A stretch of 64,000 nucleotides of DNA. Origin: Eustoma russellianum. Its lineage: Eukaryota > Streptophyta > Magnoliopsida > Gentianales > Gentianaceae. Position numbers and translations under genes: made by a program. The stretch lies in contig AP025042.1 of NCBI GenBank assembly GCA_036186865.1, positions 36,409,133 to 36,473,132 of the forward strand. The letters are read 5' to 3'. The notes below the pieces were generated by a model. That model made no database searches and was not told the DNA's origin. It saw only the letters and a list, made by a program, of their open reading frames with translations. The stretch's first letter is position 1, and every line of letters begins with the position of its first letter. This document shows, one piece after another, positions 1 through 11,612 of this stretch.

Positions 1-952
1 CCAGACACATAAAAGCAATGAAAACAAGAGAGAGAAGAACAAGTTGAATCAAAGACAAACTTTCACCATCTTCTCCACTGTAAAAGAGGGAAATCCAGGT
101 TTTGACCAGAAACCTACAAAAACTCTACAAATATATGAATTCTTATCATAAATGACCCAAACTGACTTGAGCGTCGGAAGGTTTTACCCGGGGCAATAGT
201 CTCTGGGTCCTCTAACGTCGTTTCCTGCGTAGGTTGGCTGGTAAGGTACCAACCCGCAAATTAAGAGGAAGACTGACGACGTAACCTCTCTGGATCATTC
301 TGGTCGTTGGTGAAGATCCGACTTCATCAATGGTAAAAGGTTAGAGGAACTTCCCTCACATGCTTAGTCAACTACGTTCCAATTTTTATTCCTTACCAGG
401 ACAAGTCATTACTATAGAGAGAAAAGCAAAGGAGTTATTAGAAAAAACTGCTCCGCGGGCTATGTTATGTAAAATTGTCGTTGACTTTCTCTAATTAAGT
501 GAGGAACAGAGCAATTTCTGACAAGAAAATGTACCTGACAATTTCCGCCTCTGAAAAAAGAGCTAAAATTTGTTCTTTGATCAGCTTCGTCAATATTTCA
601 AGTGACATATACACAACTATGACAAATACTCAAGTAGACATAGCCAATTTGTCCTTGAATAATTACCTTTAGCCTCCCCTTATTTTATAGGTAATCGCTA
701 ATATCCTCTTTCATGTTACACATTTAGTCTTTCGTGGCAAAAAATGCGAAATCCTTCGTCCTGAGCGACTCCACTGTCTCAGCTCTATGGAACATTGTGG
801 AGGATGTAAATCAAGTGTCCAGCGACCTACTAAGTTAGTGAGGCCTTATGTAGTGTTCACATAAGAGTTATTTGTAAAATACCCTCTCAAGGTGACATTT
901 AGCCCTTAATGTTTAGAGTTAAAGGTAAATGTTACTTTCTAAGTTAAAACTA
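1..952. other. Intergenic, no gene recognised
   Basis: No open frame with recognisable protein similarity and no RNA gene is visible. The last nine bases (944-952) are the left target-site duplication of the next element. Confidence 0.6.
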
Positions 953-3563
953 GGGTTAATTACCTTTAACACCCCTCATGTTTAACGTAATCCCTCAATG
1001 TCCCCCTCATGTTTAACAATACACCTTTAGGTACCTTAATGTTTGGGTTAAAAAGAAAAAACCTATAAAATTGTGACATGTGTCAATGAAGTTGAAATTT
1101 ATGATGAAATGGCAAAAATGCCCCTATTTGCAGTTTGTTGAAATTAACGCAGAATGTTGTAAAATCCTCAAATTGCTAGCTGCAGTCAATCCTCCTCCTG
1201 CTGAGACAACCCAAACGAGATGAAGTTGAAAGGAGGACCACAATCAAAAAGTCCCTAACTTTTTCACGGCTTCTTCCATTTTCTTTTTCTTTTATACGAT
1301 GATGAATAATTTCTTCATGGCTTCTTCCACTTTCTTTCATTAAACTTTACCTACCTCTGGGGATGGAGGAAGAAGGACTATAGGTGTATGCAGTGGCGGA
1401 GCCAGGAGTGCCTTCTTGGAGGGGCACTGACAGGCTTCGCAATAGGAATACCACCGGTCACCGTTTTGGACCGAAAAAACCGACAAAATCTTCTAGACAT
1501 ATTTTTGTATTATAACATAAAATACGTGAAAGAAAACACATCTACCAACCAATGTACAAAAAAAATAAACAGTATACTACAAACAATATGCAGATCATAA
1601 TTATCAAATGAATATAGTAATATACATCAATACATACCTTTTAGTTGCATATTGCAGAACGAGAAGGATTTGCCAAGGGATGCAAAAAGGTTCTTCGAGA
1701 TGCCATTGATTGAAATAGTTCCATAATATCTTCATCTTCAATTGTGCTAAAAATTTCATGCTCAAAGTAACACAATAAACAATCCGATAGTACGTCATCC
1801 CCCAACTAGTTGCGTAGATCAGTCTTTACGATATCATTGTAGAAAAATTAGAAACAAACAATTGTCACAAAAGCTAGTGTTTAACAATGGGCATTTGGAA
1901 AAGCATATTACCTTTTACAGTTTACTGTCTGAATGCTGAATCAATGAACCAATTATATACGGTGTACATAGTTGCCTAGAAATTGTAAAATAGTTTTCAC
2001 ACCAGCAACAGCCAACACTAAGGATTTAAATGCAACCTAAAGGTATGTGTAGCTCACAACTTTAAAATGACTTTAGAGCAACCAAATAAAATCATAAAAG
2101 CTGTGTAATTGTAGCATCTTCCCCAACAGAGTGGCACAACCTTATACCGTTTTTAAATTAATATATATCAAGTACCGTTTTAGACACATTTTAGTCACTT
2201 AGCAGAGAATTACCGAAGACTAAACACTATGTGACCACGTAACAGAGGGTTAGTATTCTGTCAAGCAAGGGCACACTTTGAACTGAATGACCAAAAATAC
2301 AAATACACCTACCTATCTATAGGATTTTTCCACCGATGTTGGGGGGCACGTGCCCCCCAGGCCCCCCCTTCCCTCCGCCCCTGGGTGTATGTTAATTATT
2401 TGAGGAAGGTGATTGCTATAAGATCGCGGATGCAATTGGATCAATTGTTGGAGACACTGGAGCAGTCTTTGCACAATCCTAATCAGTTGATGAAGGAGAA
2501 AACTTCATGTTTTCTTCCATGTCCTCTATTGCAAGATGATGGTGATGGTGAGGAAGATGATGGTGATGATGACCAGAAAGGTGATGATGATGATGCCGGT
2601 GATGAGGACTTCTTAGGTGAAGAAGGCAAAGACGATTGCAACGAGAGCAAATTGAGTGTAACAATTCAACGCAATGATGCTTGTTAAGAAAGCTAAATCA
2701 ACCAGTAACCTTTTCTTGATACATGCTCACTTCATCAGAACAATAATCGAGTATACAACTTAATAATGGAGAAGAAACGAAAGAGAAGGACATAAAAAAT
2801 GCCATTGTTATTGGCCTGACGTGGGTCAAGAGTGGTGATTCCTAGCTTAACCTGCCCATCATTAATATGCTAAATTAAAATAGTAAGTTTGCAGGGAACA
2901 TTTTCTGACAAAAACAAGAATGGCGGTGGCTGTGGTAATCTACCCCCAACAGCAAAACCCAGAAAACTAGGCACTGTCTTAGGTTACTCCAAGTATAATG
3001 CTGCACTAAAGAGAGGGTAGGGGCATTATTGGCGATTAGTTAGTTCCATAATCTGACACCTTGGGCTGTGGTTACGGTTTCAGTTGATTACATTACCAGC
3101 AAGAATTGACCCCCTTCAGAATTCTGCTGTTGTAAGTCTTCATGGATGTCTGTTTGTTTGGGTACCTTTTGAGCAGCCACAAATTTGTTTGGGTACCTTT
3201 TGAGTAGCCACACTTTTGAGCAAAGATTTTGAAGCAGACGAAATAAACATCTTGCTAGCGAGGAGAATTACTTGGATGATCGTGATTGCAGGCCTTGTGA
3301 ATTGAATTGGCTTCACATATTTTAGAAGGAAGTTATTAGAGTGAAGTTATTTTAGAGGGAAGTTAAAATTAATTTTAACAAATTGTAAGTAGGGGCATTT
3401 TTGTCATTTCAACATAAAATTAAGCTTCAGTGACAAGTGTCACCATTTTATGGGTTTTTTCCTTTTAACCCAAACATTAAGGTACCTAAAGGTGTATTGT
3501 TAAACATGAAAGAGGCAATGAGAGATTATGTTAAACATGAGGAGTGTTAAAGGTAATTAACCC
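953..3563. mobile_element. Non-autonomous Mutator-like element (MULE), about 200-bp terminal inverted repeats
   Basis: Bases 953-1150 and 3370-3563 form a long imperfect inverted repeat; both arms hold the blocks 'ACACCTTTAGGTACCTTAAT' and 'AAAAATGCCCCTA'. A 9-bp direct duplication TTAAAACTA flanks it (944-952, 3564-3572), the size expected for Mutator transposition. No transposase is visible inside. The interior holds a separate hAT insertion (1391-2383), a two-copy 31-bp tandem repeat (3153-3212) and an Asp/Glu-rich frame after the hAT (about 2385-2687) made largely of GATGATGGT-type repeats. That frame could be captured host sequence, but I do not recognise it. Without the hAT, the frame from ATG near 1364 meets an in-frame TAG before joining the acidic frame. 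Confidence 0.85.
1391..2383. mobile_element. Non-autonomous hAT element nested in the MULE
   Basis: The left end CAGTGGCGGAGCCAGG and the inverse of the right end CAGGGGCGGAGGGAAGG are short hAT-type terminal inverted repeats. The 8-bp duplication GGTGTATG flanks it (1383-1390, 2384-2391). Near the right end is a palindromic GGGGGGCACGTGCCCCCC. No transposase is recognised. Nesting shows it inserted after the surrounding MULE. Confidence 0.85.
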
Positions 3564-3649
3564 TTAAAACTAACACAAATTCTGAAACTTATAATATTAC
3601 CCTTTCGTCACTGCTTGAAATTCTTTTTCACCCTCAAATTAAATGTAAT

Positions 3650-3651
<2 letters not shown>

Positions 3652-3717
<66 letters not shown>

Positions 3718-3718
3718 C
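3652..3718. repeat. (AC)n(AT)n compound microsatellite
   Basis: About 20 AC units run directly into about 13 AT units. Likely highly length-variable. Confidence 0.97.
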
Positions 3719-4969
3719 ATCTTCTACATTCATCCCTCGGCTGTCCCCCACCTTCACTATCACCTTCACCTTCGGCCGCTTCCACCTTCAGGTACAACCC
3801 ATCAGCCTCTCTCCCTCTGTTCCAAGAAAGCCCCCATCCACCCCCGCCCCCCCACACATCCCATTGCTACTCCTTTGTCTCTCCTTCCGTTGCTACCCCC
3901 GTTCCTGCTGCACCTTTCCTACAGCTTCGTTCAAAGCTTCTCTTTGGCTAGTCTACTAAGAGCTCCATTTGCAAAAAATTTGCTAGCATAATAAATGTTG
4001 CAAATTAAGTGTAGTTAGTTCAATGGGTTGTCAAACCTCAAAGCGAATTCACAAGGGTCTCAACTCTCAAGGTTAAAATTGGATCTCTTGCAGTGCTTAG
4101 TTTAATTGGTAAACATTTTTTTATTTTGACAAAGAAGTTGCAGACATTTTTTCCCCAGTGACAAACTTCCCAAAGTCCCGCATGGATGATCCATTTCAAA
4201 CTGCAAATAAATCGATTGAAATTCTTTCACGAACATACTGTAATGGATCCTTTTGGGAATAATTGGGTTTATGTGTGAGGTTAGTTATAATTTTCTTGCT
4301 GATTTCTCTGTTAAGGGTTGATTTGCACAATCGGGAAGAACCGGTACAGGAAGGGTGGTTTCTAAATAAAGTGGGCAGCAAAACCTGTGATAATGAAAGA
4401 ATTAGCGGGAACAGAGATGGGGATATAGAAGAGGAGGGGAGAGGAGGCGGAAGTGAAGGGATGCCAGGCGAAGGATGGAGGCGCGGCAACATGGTAGCGG
4501 TACACGCAGGCGGTGAAGTGTTGGTGGAGGTTGAAGGGGACGACATTGGTGGGGGTTGGAATTGTGAAGCGAAGGGCGTTTGGGTGGCAAGGTAGGGGAG
4601 GAAACTGTTAAAATGGAGCGGCTGGTGGTGGAAGACGGTGTTAGGGGCGGCTGGTGGTGAAAGACGGTGGTAGGGGCGGCATTTTAAGAAGACAATGAGT
4701 TTTGCATATTTTTTAATCATTATATAATGATTGAAAAAGGGTAAATTTGTCAATTAGTTCTAGAATATTAAAAATAAGATTGTTATAATTATTTTAACTG
4801 TGAAGTACACACTTCGGTTAAAATTGATGGAAAAACCAACATTCATTAAATCCAAGCATGGAGAGGTCTAAACATGTAGTTCTTAATGAATCCAAACACG
4901 GAGGTGTAAGCGTGTATTTCTAAACATAATAAATACATAAAGGAAAATATTTCTAATGCTATTTTAATA
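3719..4969. other. Low-complexity intergenic DNA, no supported gene
   Basis: A CT/C-rich stretch (3720-3950) and a GA/G-rich stretch (4400-4680) create long open frames on both strands, including a 185-codon Pro/Ser-rich frame on the minus strand. None shows a known domain, and the composition explains the openness. Confidence 0.6.
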
Positions 4970-5175
4970 ATTTTCTATTTGTATTTATTAAATTCCATTA
5001 GTAATCATATGTCTATTATTATGTCATCTATCTTGGTACATATAGAGTTGGATGTCTCGCTAAAATCAAACTCTCTATCTATTGAAATAAAATTATTGTT
5101 TAATGTCTCTCACCCTTGCCTAGACCATGCTATCGTTAGGATACCAATTGGAATATAGCAAGTATGGTTGTTGTA
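4970..5175 (+). repeat. SINE-like short dispersed repeat with (GTT) tail, family C
   Basis: Shares the order TTTCTATTTGT..., ATTATGTCATCT, a CTCTCACCCT block, GCTATCGTTAG and a final GTATGGTTGTTG with 56470-56697. Shorter related pieces lie at 22248-22400 and 23605-23690 (opposite orientation) and 57717-57789. Repetition is clear; the SINE class is inferred from length and the tail. Confidence 0.6.
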
Positions 5176-5576
5176 AAAGAAAATATTTGTAATTAACCCA
5201 TTTTTCCCACTTAAGATTCTCTTAATCTAGTCATAATGTTGTTGTCAATTAATATAGTACAAGTACGCAAAAGGCAAAGATACTTTGATCAGTTTGGTAC
5301 ATCGACCAAAACAGAGACATCATGCAAAGCAACAAAATAGACATCAACTTTCAAACACAGCCTCCAAGATTCCACCCTCAAAGCAATAATTTCTCATAAT
5401 CCCTATACCAAACTTATAAAAGTCGAGAAATCTCAAACACTACAATGAGTTGTATTAAACTCTGCTGCCACTATTTTTTGGAGTACCACACCAAATCAAG
5501 TGCCACTGATCAAAGCATTGCTGAATACAACCATTTTGGAAAAGCAAAAAAAGAATTAACGTGCAACTTCTAACTA

Positions 5577-6501
5577 CTAAGCATACACAGTTCCACAAGA
5601 TAAAGCCATCAAAAGAAAAGCTGCTTGCTCTACTTCTCCTATCCTCCTCCTCCTCTGGCTTGTGATGCTTGATCTTGGTCTTTGCATAGGGACATTACCA
5701 CCAAAACCCAAAAATGCTCTCTTAATTGGCGTCTCATCGTATCTGCTGATGTTGTTTCCACTTCCACTGCCACTGCTGCTACTGCTGCTACTCGTGTTAT
5801 TGCTCTGATGGCTATTTTGCTTCATGCTAGAGGATTTGCTGAGTTTCTTGCCTTCTTTGTTTGGACCTAATAAAGCTCTCCTCTTTTTCCTACTTCGGAT
5901 CCCACATGCATTGCAAAGCGACTTCAAGAATCAAACATGAATTACAATCACATCCCATGAACAGTGTAGTAGACTCGATTAAATCCAAGTTTGGTTTCTC
6001 AAGTTTCATATAAAAGACATGCTTCAAGAAGTCCTAATAATATAGTGGATCTATAAAAATAAAATATAGATGATCATCTATTTGATCAAATGATTGGTCC
6101 CCATGTCAAAAGTCATGAAGTTGAGATGCAAGATTGAATTAGAGACTGGTAGATAGCAGACAAATTTGAGTTGTAAAATATCAATAGCCAATTTGGGTAT
6201 TAGAAAGTGACCTTGGGGCCAGCGGGTCCACCTCTCCAGAGGGGTGTCTTGGTGGTGCCACAATCAGCACAAGTCTTGAGATTTGTGCCACCAGAAGATG
6301 ATGAGATTCTTTTTGGCGTTTGGCCACTCATCTCTTCAGTCTCTGATGCCTGCAACAAATAACCAACATGAAATAAAATCAGATCAAATCAAATCAAAAT
6401 CAACTCATCTCGATCAACCAGTCTCTAAAAAAAGAACAAAATGAAAGGAGAGGGCAAGATCATTTCACCTGATCACTAACTTTATCACTCAGATCCACCA
6501 T
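5577..6501 (-). CDS. B-class GATA zinc-finger transcription factor with LLM domain (GATA15/16/17-like)
   Basis: Three exons, read 6501-6469, 6349-6212, 5921-5577, give 171 aa with all splice junctions in phase 0. The single GATA finger begins at Cys38 and reads C-x2-C-x18-C-x2-C, with TPLWRGGPAGP then SLCNACGIR. The finger is split by the second intron after GPK, as is usual for this clade. A basic RKKRR patch follows, then a Ser/Asn/Gly low-complexity linker. The extreme C-terminus has EQAAFLLMALSCG, matching the leucine-leucine-methionine (LLM) domain of small B-GATAs, known in Arabidopsis for roles in greening, cytokinin response and germination. The start MVDLSDKVSDQ matches the short N-terminus expected of small B-GATAs. 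Expected nuclear, binding GATA motifs. The particular paralogue cannot be fixed by eye. Confidence 0.94.
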
Positions 6502-7282
6502 CTTCGTATTCCTAAACGAACTAATGACAAAAAAACCGAGATGATCTTCACTAATCAACCAACTAAAAAAAAGATTTCATAAGTTTCACTCAGATCACAC
6601 ACGAAATCACATCAAACAGCCCTGATCATATCCAAAACAAGAGCAGAAACCAACTTCCAAACTAAAACCAAAGTGATCAAACTACACAAAACACAAATCC
6701 CAGAAACAAACCAGTAAAGGATCACCAAAGAAGCAACTCAACAAAACCAAATCAAAATCTTTAGTAAACTGCTAAACCCCCTCATAAAATGTCAATATAA
6801 TATATTTAAGGAGAGGAAGAGATAAAAAATGCATAATATGAAATTTTGAAAGAAATATCAGAAGGGCTGATAGGAGGGCGAGGTGGGAGTGAAGAAAATA
6901 TTTGGGTAAGATTGAGAAGAGACCGACTTGCGAGAAGATAAGAGAGATAGAAACCGACTATTGGGCGACCCGGAAATTTTTCGGTGGTTTATATTGGGAA
7001 GTATGAAAACCCTAGGCGCCAGGGAAAGTCAGAAGTCGAATTTGTCCTTATGTTTGAATTTTTTAACCATAAGTACCACCCGCCAAAATTGGGAAAGAGG
7101 GGCGCGATAGGACGGTTCGGGGGCATAGAAGGAATGTTACGAAAATTATTTTGTGTGGACAGCTGTAGAAACTTGTCGGGTGTTCATCATGCTCCGCCGT
7201 CGAAATGAAACATTTCTTTTCCGAAATCCCATTGAAAGGAAACATAAATGAATACTTATAATATAATAATATAAAATACCTT
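6502..7282. promoter_or_regulatory. Upstream region of the GATA gene
   Basis: Leader and promoter would lie here for the minus-strand gene. An AT-rich stretch near 6799-6808 (minus strand ATATATTATA-like) could be a TATA box, followed on the minus strand by a CT-rich run typical of plant leaders. No transcription start can be proven. Beyond about 7010 nothing is recognised. Confidence 0.3.
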
Positions 7283-7765
7283 TTTTAAGGGACAAAAATC
7301 TTTATATTATCACAAAGATAATACCGAGTACAATTTACATTGGCTAAGCAGATTACCAACTACACCGTGTCAAAGAGTATGATCATATGATTATGTGCTG
7401 TTAGAGTGTTTTCTACTCTATGTATTATCTGTGGTACAAAGATGTGAGGCGGGGGTAGAAAAAGTACATCGATATATAAGACTTTGTTCGCCAGTGTCAG
7501 ATTCCATATGCCGCTTCTCTGAACAAATACATCCAACCCGTCTTGATTGTCTGAATTTCCTGGAGTCACCCGATGCTGCCATACTAGTGATGTTCCTAAA
7601 TTGTTGCAACTTCCTTCGATCAAGCAGTTGTTTCCAAATTCTTTCTGCCTATTCGCAGTCTCTTAGCTCATGAAGCTCATCCGTGACGCTTTCGTCAAAT
7701 AACCTGCACTTTTCTGCAGAACCGATATGGCGTCGCCATAGAAAATAGCGTTTAAATTGATTCTT
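7283..7765 (-). mobile_element. 5'-truncated LINE relic (3' tail with zinc-finger/RNase H-side remnant)
   Basis: On the minus strand a decayed zf-RVT-like segment can be read, including HELRDCE and ERIWKQLL, with stops and shifts. The 3' end (left side) finishes in a short A run after a terminus resembling the LINE end at 57560-57575. No target duplication was found. Confidence 0.65.
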
Positions 7766-7969
7766 AGTACATCAACTAAAGAATAAAATAAAATAAGGAT
7801 TTAAAGCCATTATAGAAAACCCAATTGGACGGATGCAACGAATTCCCACAGAAATAGTAAGAAACTGCTCTAAAATTTTCACATAATTGTATAAGTGGCT
7901 TGCTTTCCATAAGATAGCGAATGTCTTCAAACCAAGAAGCCACCAAAATCAAATAAAATTGTAAAAAAT

Positions 7970-8061
7970 AAATTAGATGGGACACAAAATATAGATGGAA
8001 ACCCGACCGATTCATAAATTAGATGGGACACAAAATATAGATGGAAACCCGACCGATTCAT
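7970..8061. repeat. Two-copy perfect 46-bp tandem repeat
   Basis: The unit beginning AAATTAGATGGGACACAAAA and ending CGACCGATTCAT is repeated head to tail (7970-8015, 8016-8061), abutting the MITE at 8068. Confidence 0.95.
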
Positions 8062-8067
8062 AGTACT

Positions 8068-8373
8068 TAGAGATGTTAATTGAACCGAAAAGTTCGCGAA
8101 CTATTCGAGTTCGATTAGTATTCGGCTCAAGTTTGTTCGTTAATTTTACTTAAACGAGCTGAATTTGAATACCTTCGTTTAGTTAAACGAGTCAAACCGT
8201 TTGCGAACTATTCGGCTCGTTTAAACAGTTATATGGTTATCGAGCCAAACTCGAACTAATTTTAAAGCTCGTTTAGCTAAACGAACCAAACCAAATAGTT
8301 CGTTTAGCTAAACGAATCTGAATTCGAAAACTTAATATTCGGTTCGTCTCGACTCGGTTCGTTAACACGCCTA
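8068..8373. mobile_element. hAT-type MITE, family H (copy 1)
   Basis: Ends are TAGAGATGTTAA and the inverse TAGGCGTGTTAACGAACCGA. Flanks ATAGTACT / ATGGTACT are an 8-bp duplication with one change. The interior is a lattice of short palindromes of the type GTTCGTTTAGCTAAACGAAC. Confidence 0.8.
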
Positions 8374-8381
8374 ATGGTACT

Positions 8382-8736
8382 GGCAAAAATGGCTCTCAAA
8401 CCCATTTTAGCAAAGGATTATCGTATCCCTAAAAACAAAAGGTGCGCCATTACATCCCATAGACACAAACATTCACCTCTTTTAGCATAAACTTTTATTA
8501 AACGGTTACAACTAATTGATAGACCCATGTTAATAAGAATAAGACTTTCTTTAACTGTTTAATTAGAGTCACGATATTTTGCATGCCGCATCATTTGTGC
8601 GTTTAAGACCAAATGATTATAATTAATTTTCTACAATACATTTAGTTTTTGGTCATGAACCCAATATTTTCCATCTTAGAACGTTTAGATGTGCAGCACA
8701 TATACCTAGAGCGCCAACAGCGCGACCCACAAAAAT
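8382..8736. other. Intergenic, nothing recognised
   Basis: AT-rich, with no supported frame or repeat. Confidence 0.5.
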
Positions 8737-8880
8737 GGGTTTGGATCTCTTCACCCCCACTTTTATCATTCCTTTTGTCACCGCGCGACACGTGGCAGCA
8801 AAAGGGAGTGGGAAGGCTAGATGAGAGTGACCTGTATCTAGCCTCACCACCCCATCCCCACAAAGATGCGACCGCAAAGA
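8737..8880. mobile_element. MULE-type MITE, family M, right arm degraded
   Basis: Begins GGGTTTGGATCTCTTCACC like the other family M members and keeps the central inverted core CTAGATGAGAG/TATCTAGCC. Left-arm motif GACACGTGGC is at 8787-8796; the matching right-arm motif is lost. Confidence 0.7.
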
Positions 8881-9318
8881 AGATAGAGGATATATATCGG
8901 ACATGATTCTTTCTCTATCATTAGATATATTGAATTCTTGACAGATAACTCATTTATTGTCACGTTTGTTTATTGTCATTTTGATGAGGTAGTTTTTAGA
9001 CATTTTTTCTATGATTATAGGGAGAAAGCAGACAAAGTTTATAAGAAAGAACAAATAAATAAGAAAATCTCTTGAAAAACTACATTAGGTTTTTTTTTTC
9101 TTTTTATCCTCGCACAAGTGCATGTAAACTTGAAGTTCATATAATTATTCATTGGTAAACTATTGCAAATCAATTGCAAGTCTTTAATGACTCCAAAAGA
9201 GTTACCAAATGGCATATACAAACAACAACAAAAAAATATTCCGATTTGAATAGAACTCCCAGAAAAGCAAGTCCTAGAAGGACAATTGTCAAATGAAACA
9301 ACAAATGAGTCTAACCCA

Positions 9319-9496
9319 GGATAGGATCACCTCACCGCAACGGGGGTGCGGTGACGCGTGACCGCGCGACACGTGGCAGCAAGGGGTGGTGAGGCTAGAT
9401 GAGAGTCACCCTCATCTAGCCTCACCACCCTTTGCTGCCACGTGTCGCGTGGTCACAAAAAAGGTGAGGAAAGTTGGGGTGAGGAGATCCCAACCC
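9319..9496. mobile_element. MULE-type MITE, family M, complete, with paired G-box/ABRE motifs
   Basis: A foldback of 178 bp flanked by a 10-bp duplication GTCTAACCCA (9309-9318, 9497-9506). Arms end GGATAGGATCACCTCACC and, inverse, GGGTTGGGATCTCCTCACC. GACACGTGGC lies at 9368-9377 and its inverse GCCACGTGTC at 9437-9446. GACACGTGGC is a classical abscisic-acid response element/G-box; activity here is untested. Confidence 0.88.
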
Positions 9497-10932
9497 GTCT
9501 AACCCATGCCAGGAGCGTGGTAAATTAAACCTACTGGTTCTAAAGAAAAAACACCTCAAAAGAAAAGAAGACAAAATAATACATATGAGCTTTAGAAGGG
9601 TGATGATGATTCTGAACAAAATGATAATGAATCTCAGAAGGTTCCAAACATGTACCAATAGGAAAAGCCGATAGCCCAGAAGAGCGATCAAATGATAATT
9701 CCCAAAAGTGATGAATGTATTGAAAATTCAATAAATTATACATCAAGCTAAAAAAAAGATGGAACCAAGATGAGGTAATCATGTTATCGAAGTCGGAGAT
9801 CCACGTCCTTCTGAACACTTAATTTTATTCCACTTTCACTTGGTTCGATCCAACTCTTACTTGGATCAATCCAAGTGATATTCTTCAAGTTAACTGTGTT
9901 CAAATCATCAATCAGACTCCCAAACAAGTTACACATGTTCTTATATAAATTTGGAGCACATCCAAAAAGTATTTTAACATACTTTTTCCAACAAATCAGA
10001 GATAATTTTTATGCATATAACATAGCACTAGAAGTCATGGAAGATGATGATAATCATGAGCCTATTTAAGATGCAGAAATAGAAATGATTGGCCAAAATG
10101 GCAATGACGTTATCCAGTCAAAATTGAATTCACTGGCTAGACGTGATGTTTTCGGACCTGTTGTTCGTATACCCAAAGAATAAAGCATGTGGGATCCAAA
10201 TGAGTAATTGTGCTAGAAAAAATAAGATTAATAAAATACTAAGATATAAAGCACGACTTATAACTCAAGAATTCTCACGGAGACCTGATTTTGATTATGA
10301 TAAAACATATTCATCGTAGCCGATGCAATAAAATTGGACATGCATTTGATGATGTGGATACTACTATTTATATGGAAAGCTCGGCAATGATATTTATATG
10401 AAAATCCATGAAGGATATAATATGTCTAAAGCATATATGTTAAATGGTCGAGAACTATATTCTCTCAAATTACAAATATCCTTTTAATGGATTAAAACAA
10501 TTACGACGCATGTGATACAATCGTTTTTAGTGAATGTTCAGGGGGGAGGCTAAAAAAATGATCCAATATGTCTATGCGTTTTTTAAAGAGATATGGATCG
10601 GACTTTATTATTATCTCTATATATTTTGATGGTTTGAATATTATTGGATCATGAAGAGATTTCAAAAACAGTAGATTACTTAAAGGGAAAATTACAAAAA
10701 CATGTCCTGTGTTTTTCAATAATTACAAAAACCTCCCCGCTTGTTTGTTATTATCCAAAAACCTCCCCTGTGTTGTGGGTTAAAAACGCAACGGTGACTT
10801 TCTGGTGGTAACACCGGTGAGAAATGCAAACTGGCCGAAATGCCCCTTAAATGACTTCATATGTATTTTTTTTTTGGCCAAGAACAGAGTATAAATTAAG
10901 TAAAGAGAATACCATGATTAAGGAAACTATAG

Positions 10933-11141
10933 ATGCAAAGAGGTGGTTTTGAACCCAGTCATTTCACGTACTCTAGTGTTTTTTCAGCGTGTGCAAGTAT
11001 CGGAGCTTTGGAGCAAGGAAAATGGGTTCACGGTCGTTTGGTGAAATCTGGTTTGGGTAGATATTTAATCTGAAAGTCAGAAAGAAGATGAATGACAGTG
11101 GTGTGAAAAAAGAGCCTGCTTGTAGTTGGGTAGATATTTAA
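10933..11141 (+). pseudogene. Captured PPR gene fragments (two pieces)
   Basis: Piece one (10933-11073) reads as a pentatricopeptide repeat with FTYSSVFSACASIGALEQGK, then WVHGRLVKSG, and stops at TGA. Piece two (11076-11141, another frame) reads VRKKMNDSGVKKEPACSW then VDI, typical of the post-repeat E region of PLS-class PPR proteins. The pieces are far apart in an intact PPR protein, so the capture is composite or internally deleted. Donor PPR proteins act in organelle RNA editing or processing; this fragment is too short to do so. Confidence 0.85.
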
Positions 11142-11381
11142 TCTGAAAGAAACATTATATAAAATTACCAAGAATGATTCGTATGAATGCGTTCAAGCAA
11201 TTAGTACATCGAAAGAGAAAATGACAAAGAGTCAACAATTACGACAGCAGACTCTAATTCAACCTTTTCATTGATCATAAAAAAAAGATCATATCTTTTT
11301 CTCTCCCTCCTCTCAAAAACAAGGGCAAATTTTGAAGTGAAGAATCTTGATACGAAACTAACATATCAATTTTGAAATCCC

Positions 11382-11612
11382 TCATCTATAGGCAGTGACC
11401 AGCGTCTCTGTGAATCTCAGCCCATCAAATCTCGGAGCAAATTTGTCCGAAAAATCAGATTTCCTCGTCCCGTAATTCTCTTCTTCCTTGTAGGAATCTC
11501 CTTCCTTATTGGGGAAGGGAGATTTGGTGGAAGAAGAGGAAGAAGAAGAAACAGAGCAAGCAGATGCAGAAGCTGCAGCCATGGAAGCGGCGAACAGCCC
11601 TGATTTCTTCAT
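11382..11612 (-). CDS. Intact 76-aa Ser/Ala-rich frame inside the Pack-MULE (captured small plant protein)
   Basis: The frame starts MKKSGLFAASMAAASASA, runs through a poly-Ser stretch and ends DKFAPRFDGLRFTETLV then TAYR. The layout (KKSG start, Ala/Ser-rich segment, conserved C-terminal FAPRFDGLRF-ETLVTA) recalls a small uncharacterised angiosperm family whose name I cannot recall. No stop or shift interrupts it, and about 80 bp of apparent leader (11613-11690) was carried along. The donor gene is not in this window. Whether it is expressed is unknown. Alternative: a recently captured, still-undecayed pseudogene. Confidence 0.6.
   Translation of the reverse strand: MKKSGLFAASMAAASASACSVSSSSSSSTKSPFPNKEGDSYKEEENYGTRKSDFSDKFAPRFDGLRFTETLVTAYR

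Noticed and set aside
54..950. Possible 3' or 5' end of a gene running off the left edge
   Set aside because: No coding similarity or polyadenylation context could be supported.
1604..1798. Small minus-strand frame inside the hAT element as transposase remnant
   Set aside because: No hAT transposase or dimerisation motif could be read.
3615..3959. 114-codon frame with His/Thr and Ile/Tyr repeats
   Set aside because: Translation of the AC/AT microsatellite and a CT-rich stretch.
4196..4753. 185-codon Pro/Ser-rich minus-strand frame
   Set aside because: Composition of a GA/CT-biased stretch keeps several frames open on both strands; no domain, splice context or start support.
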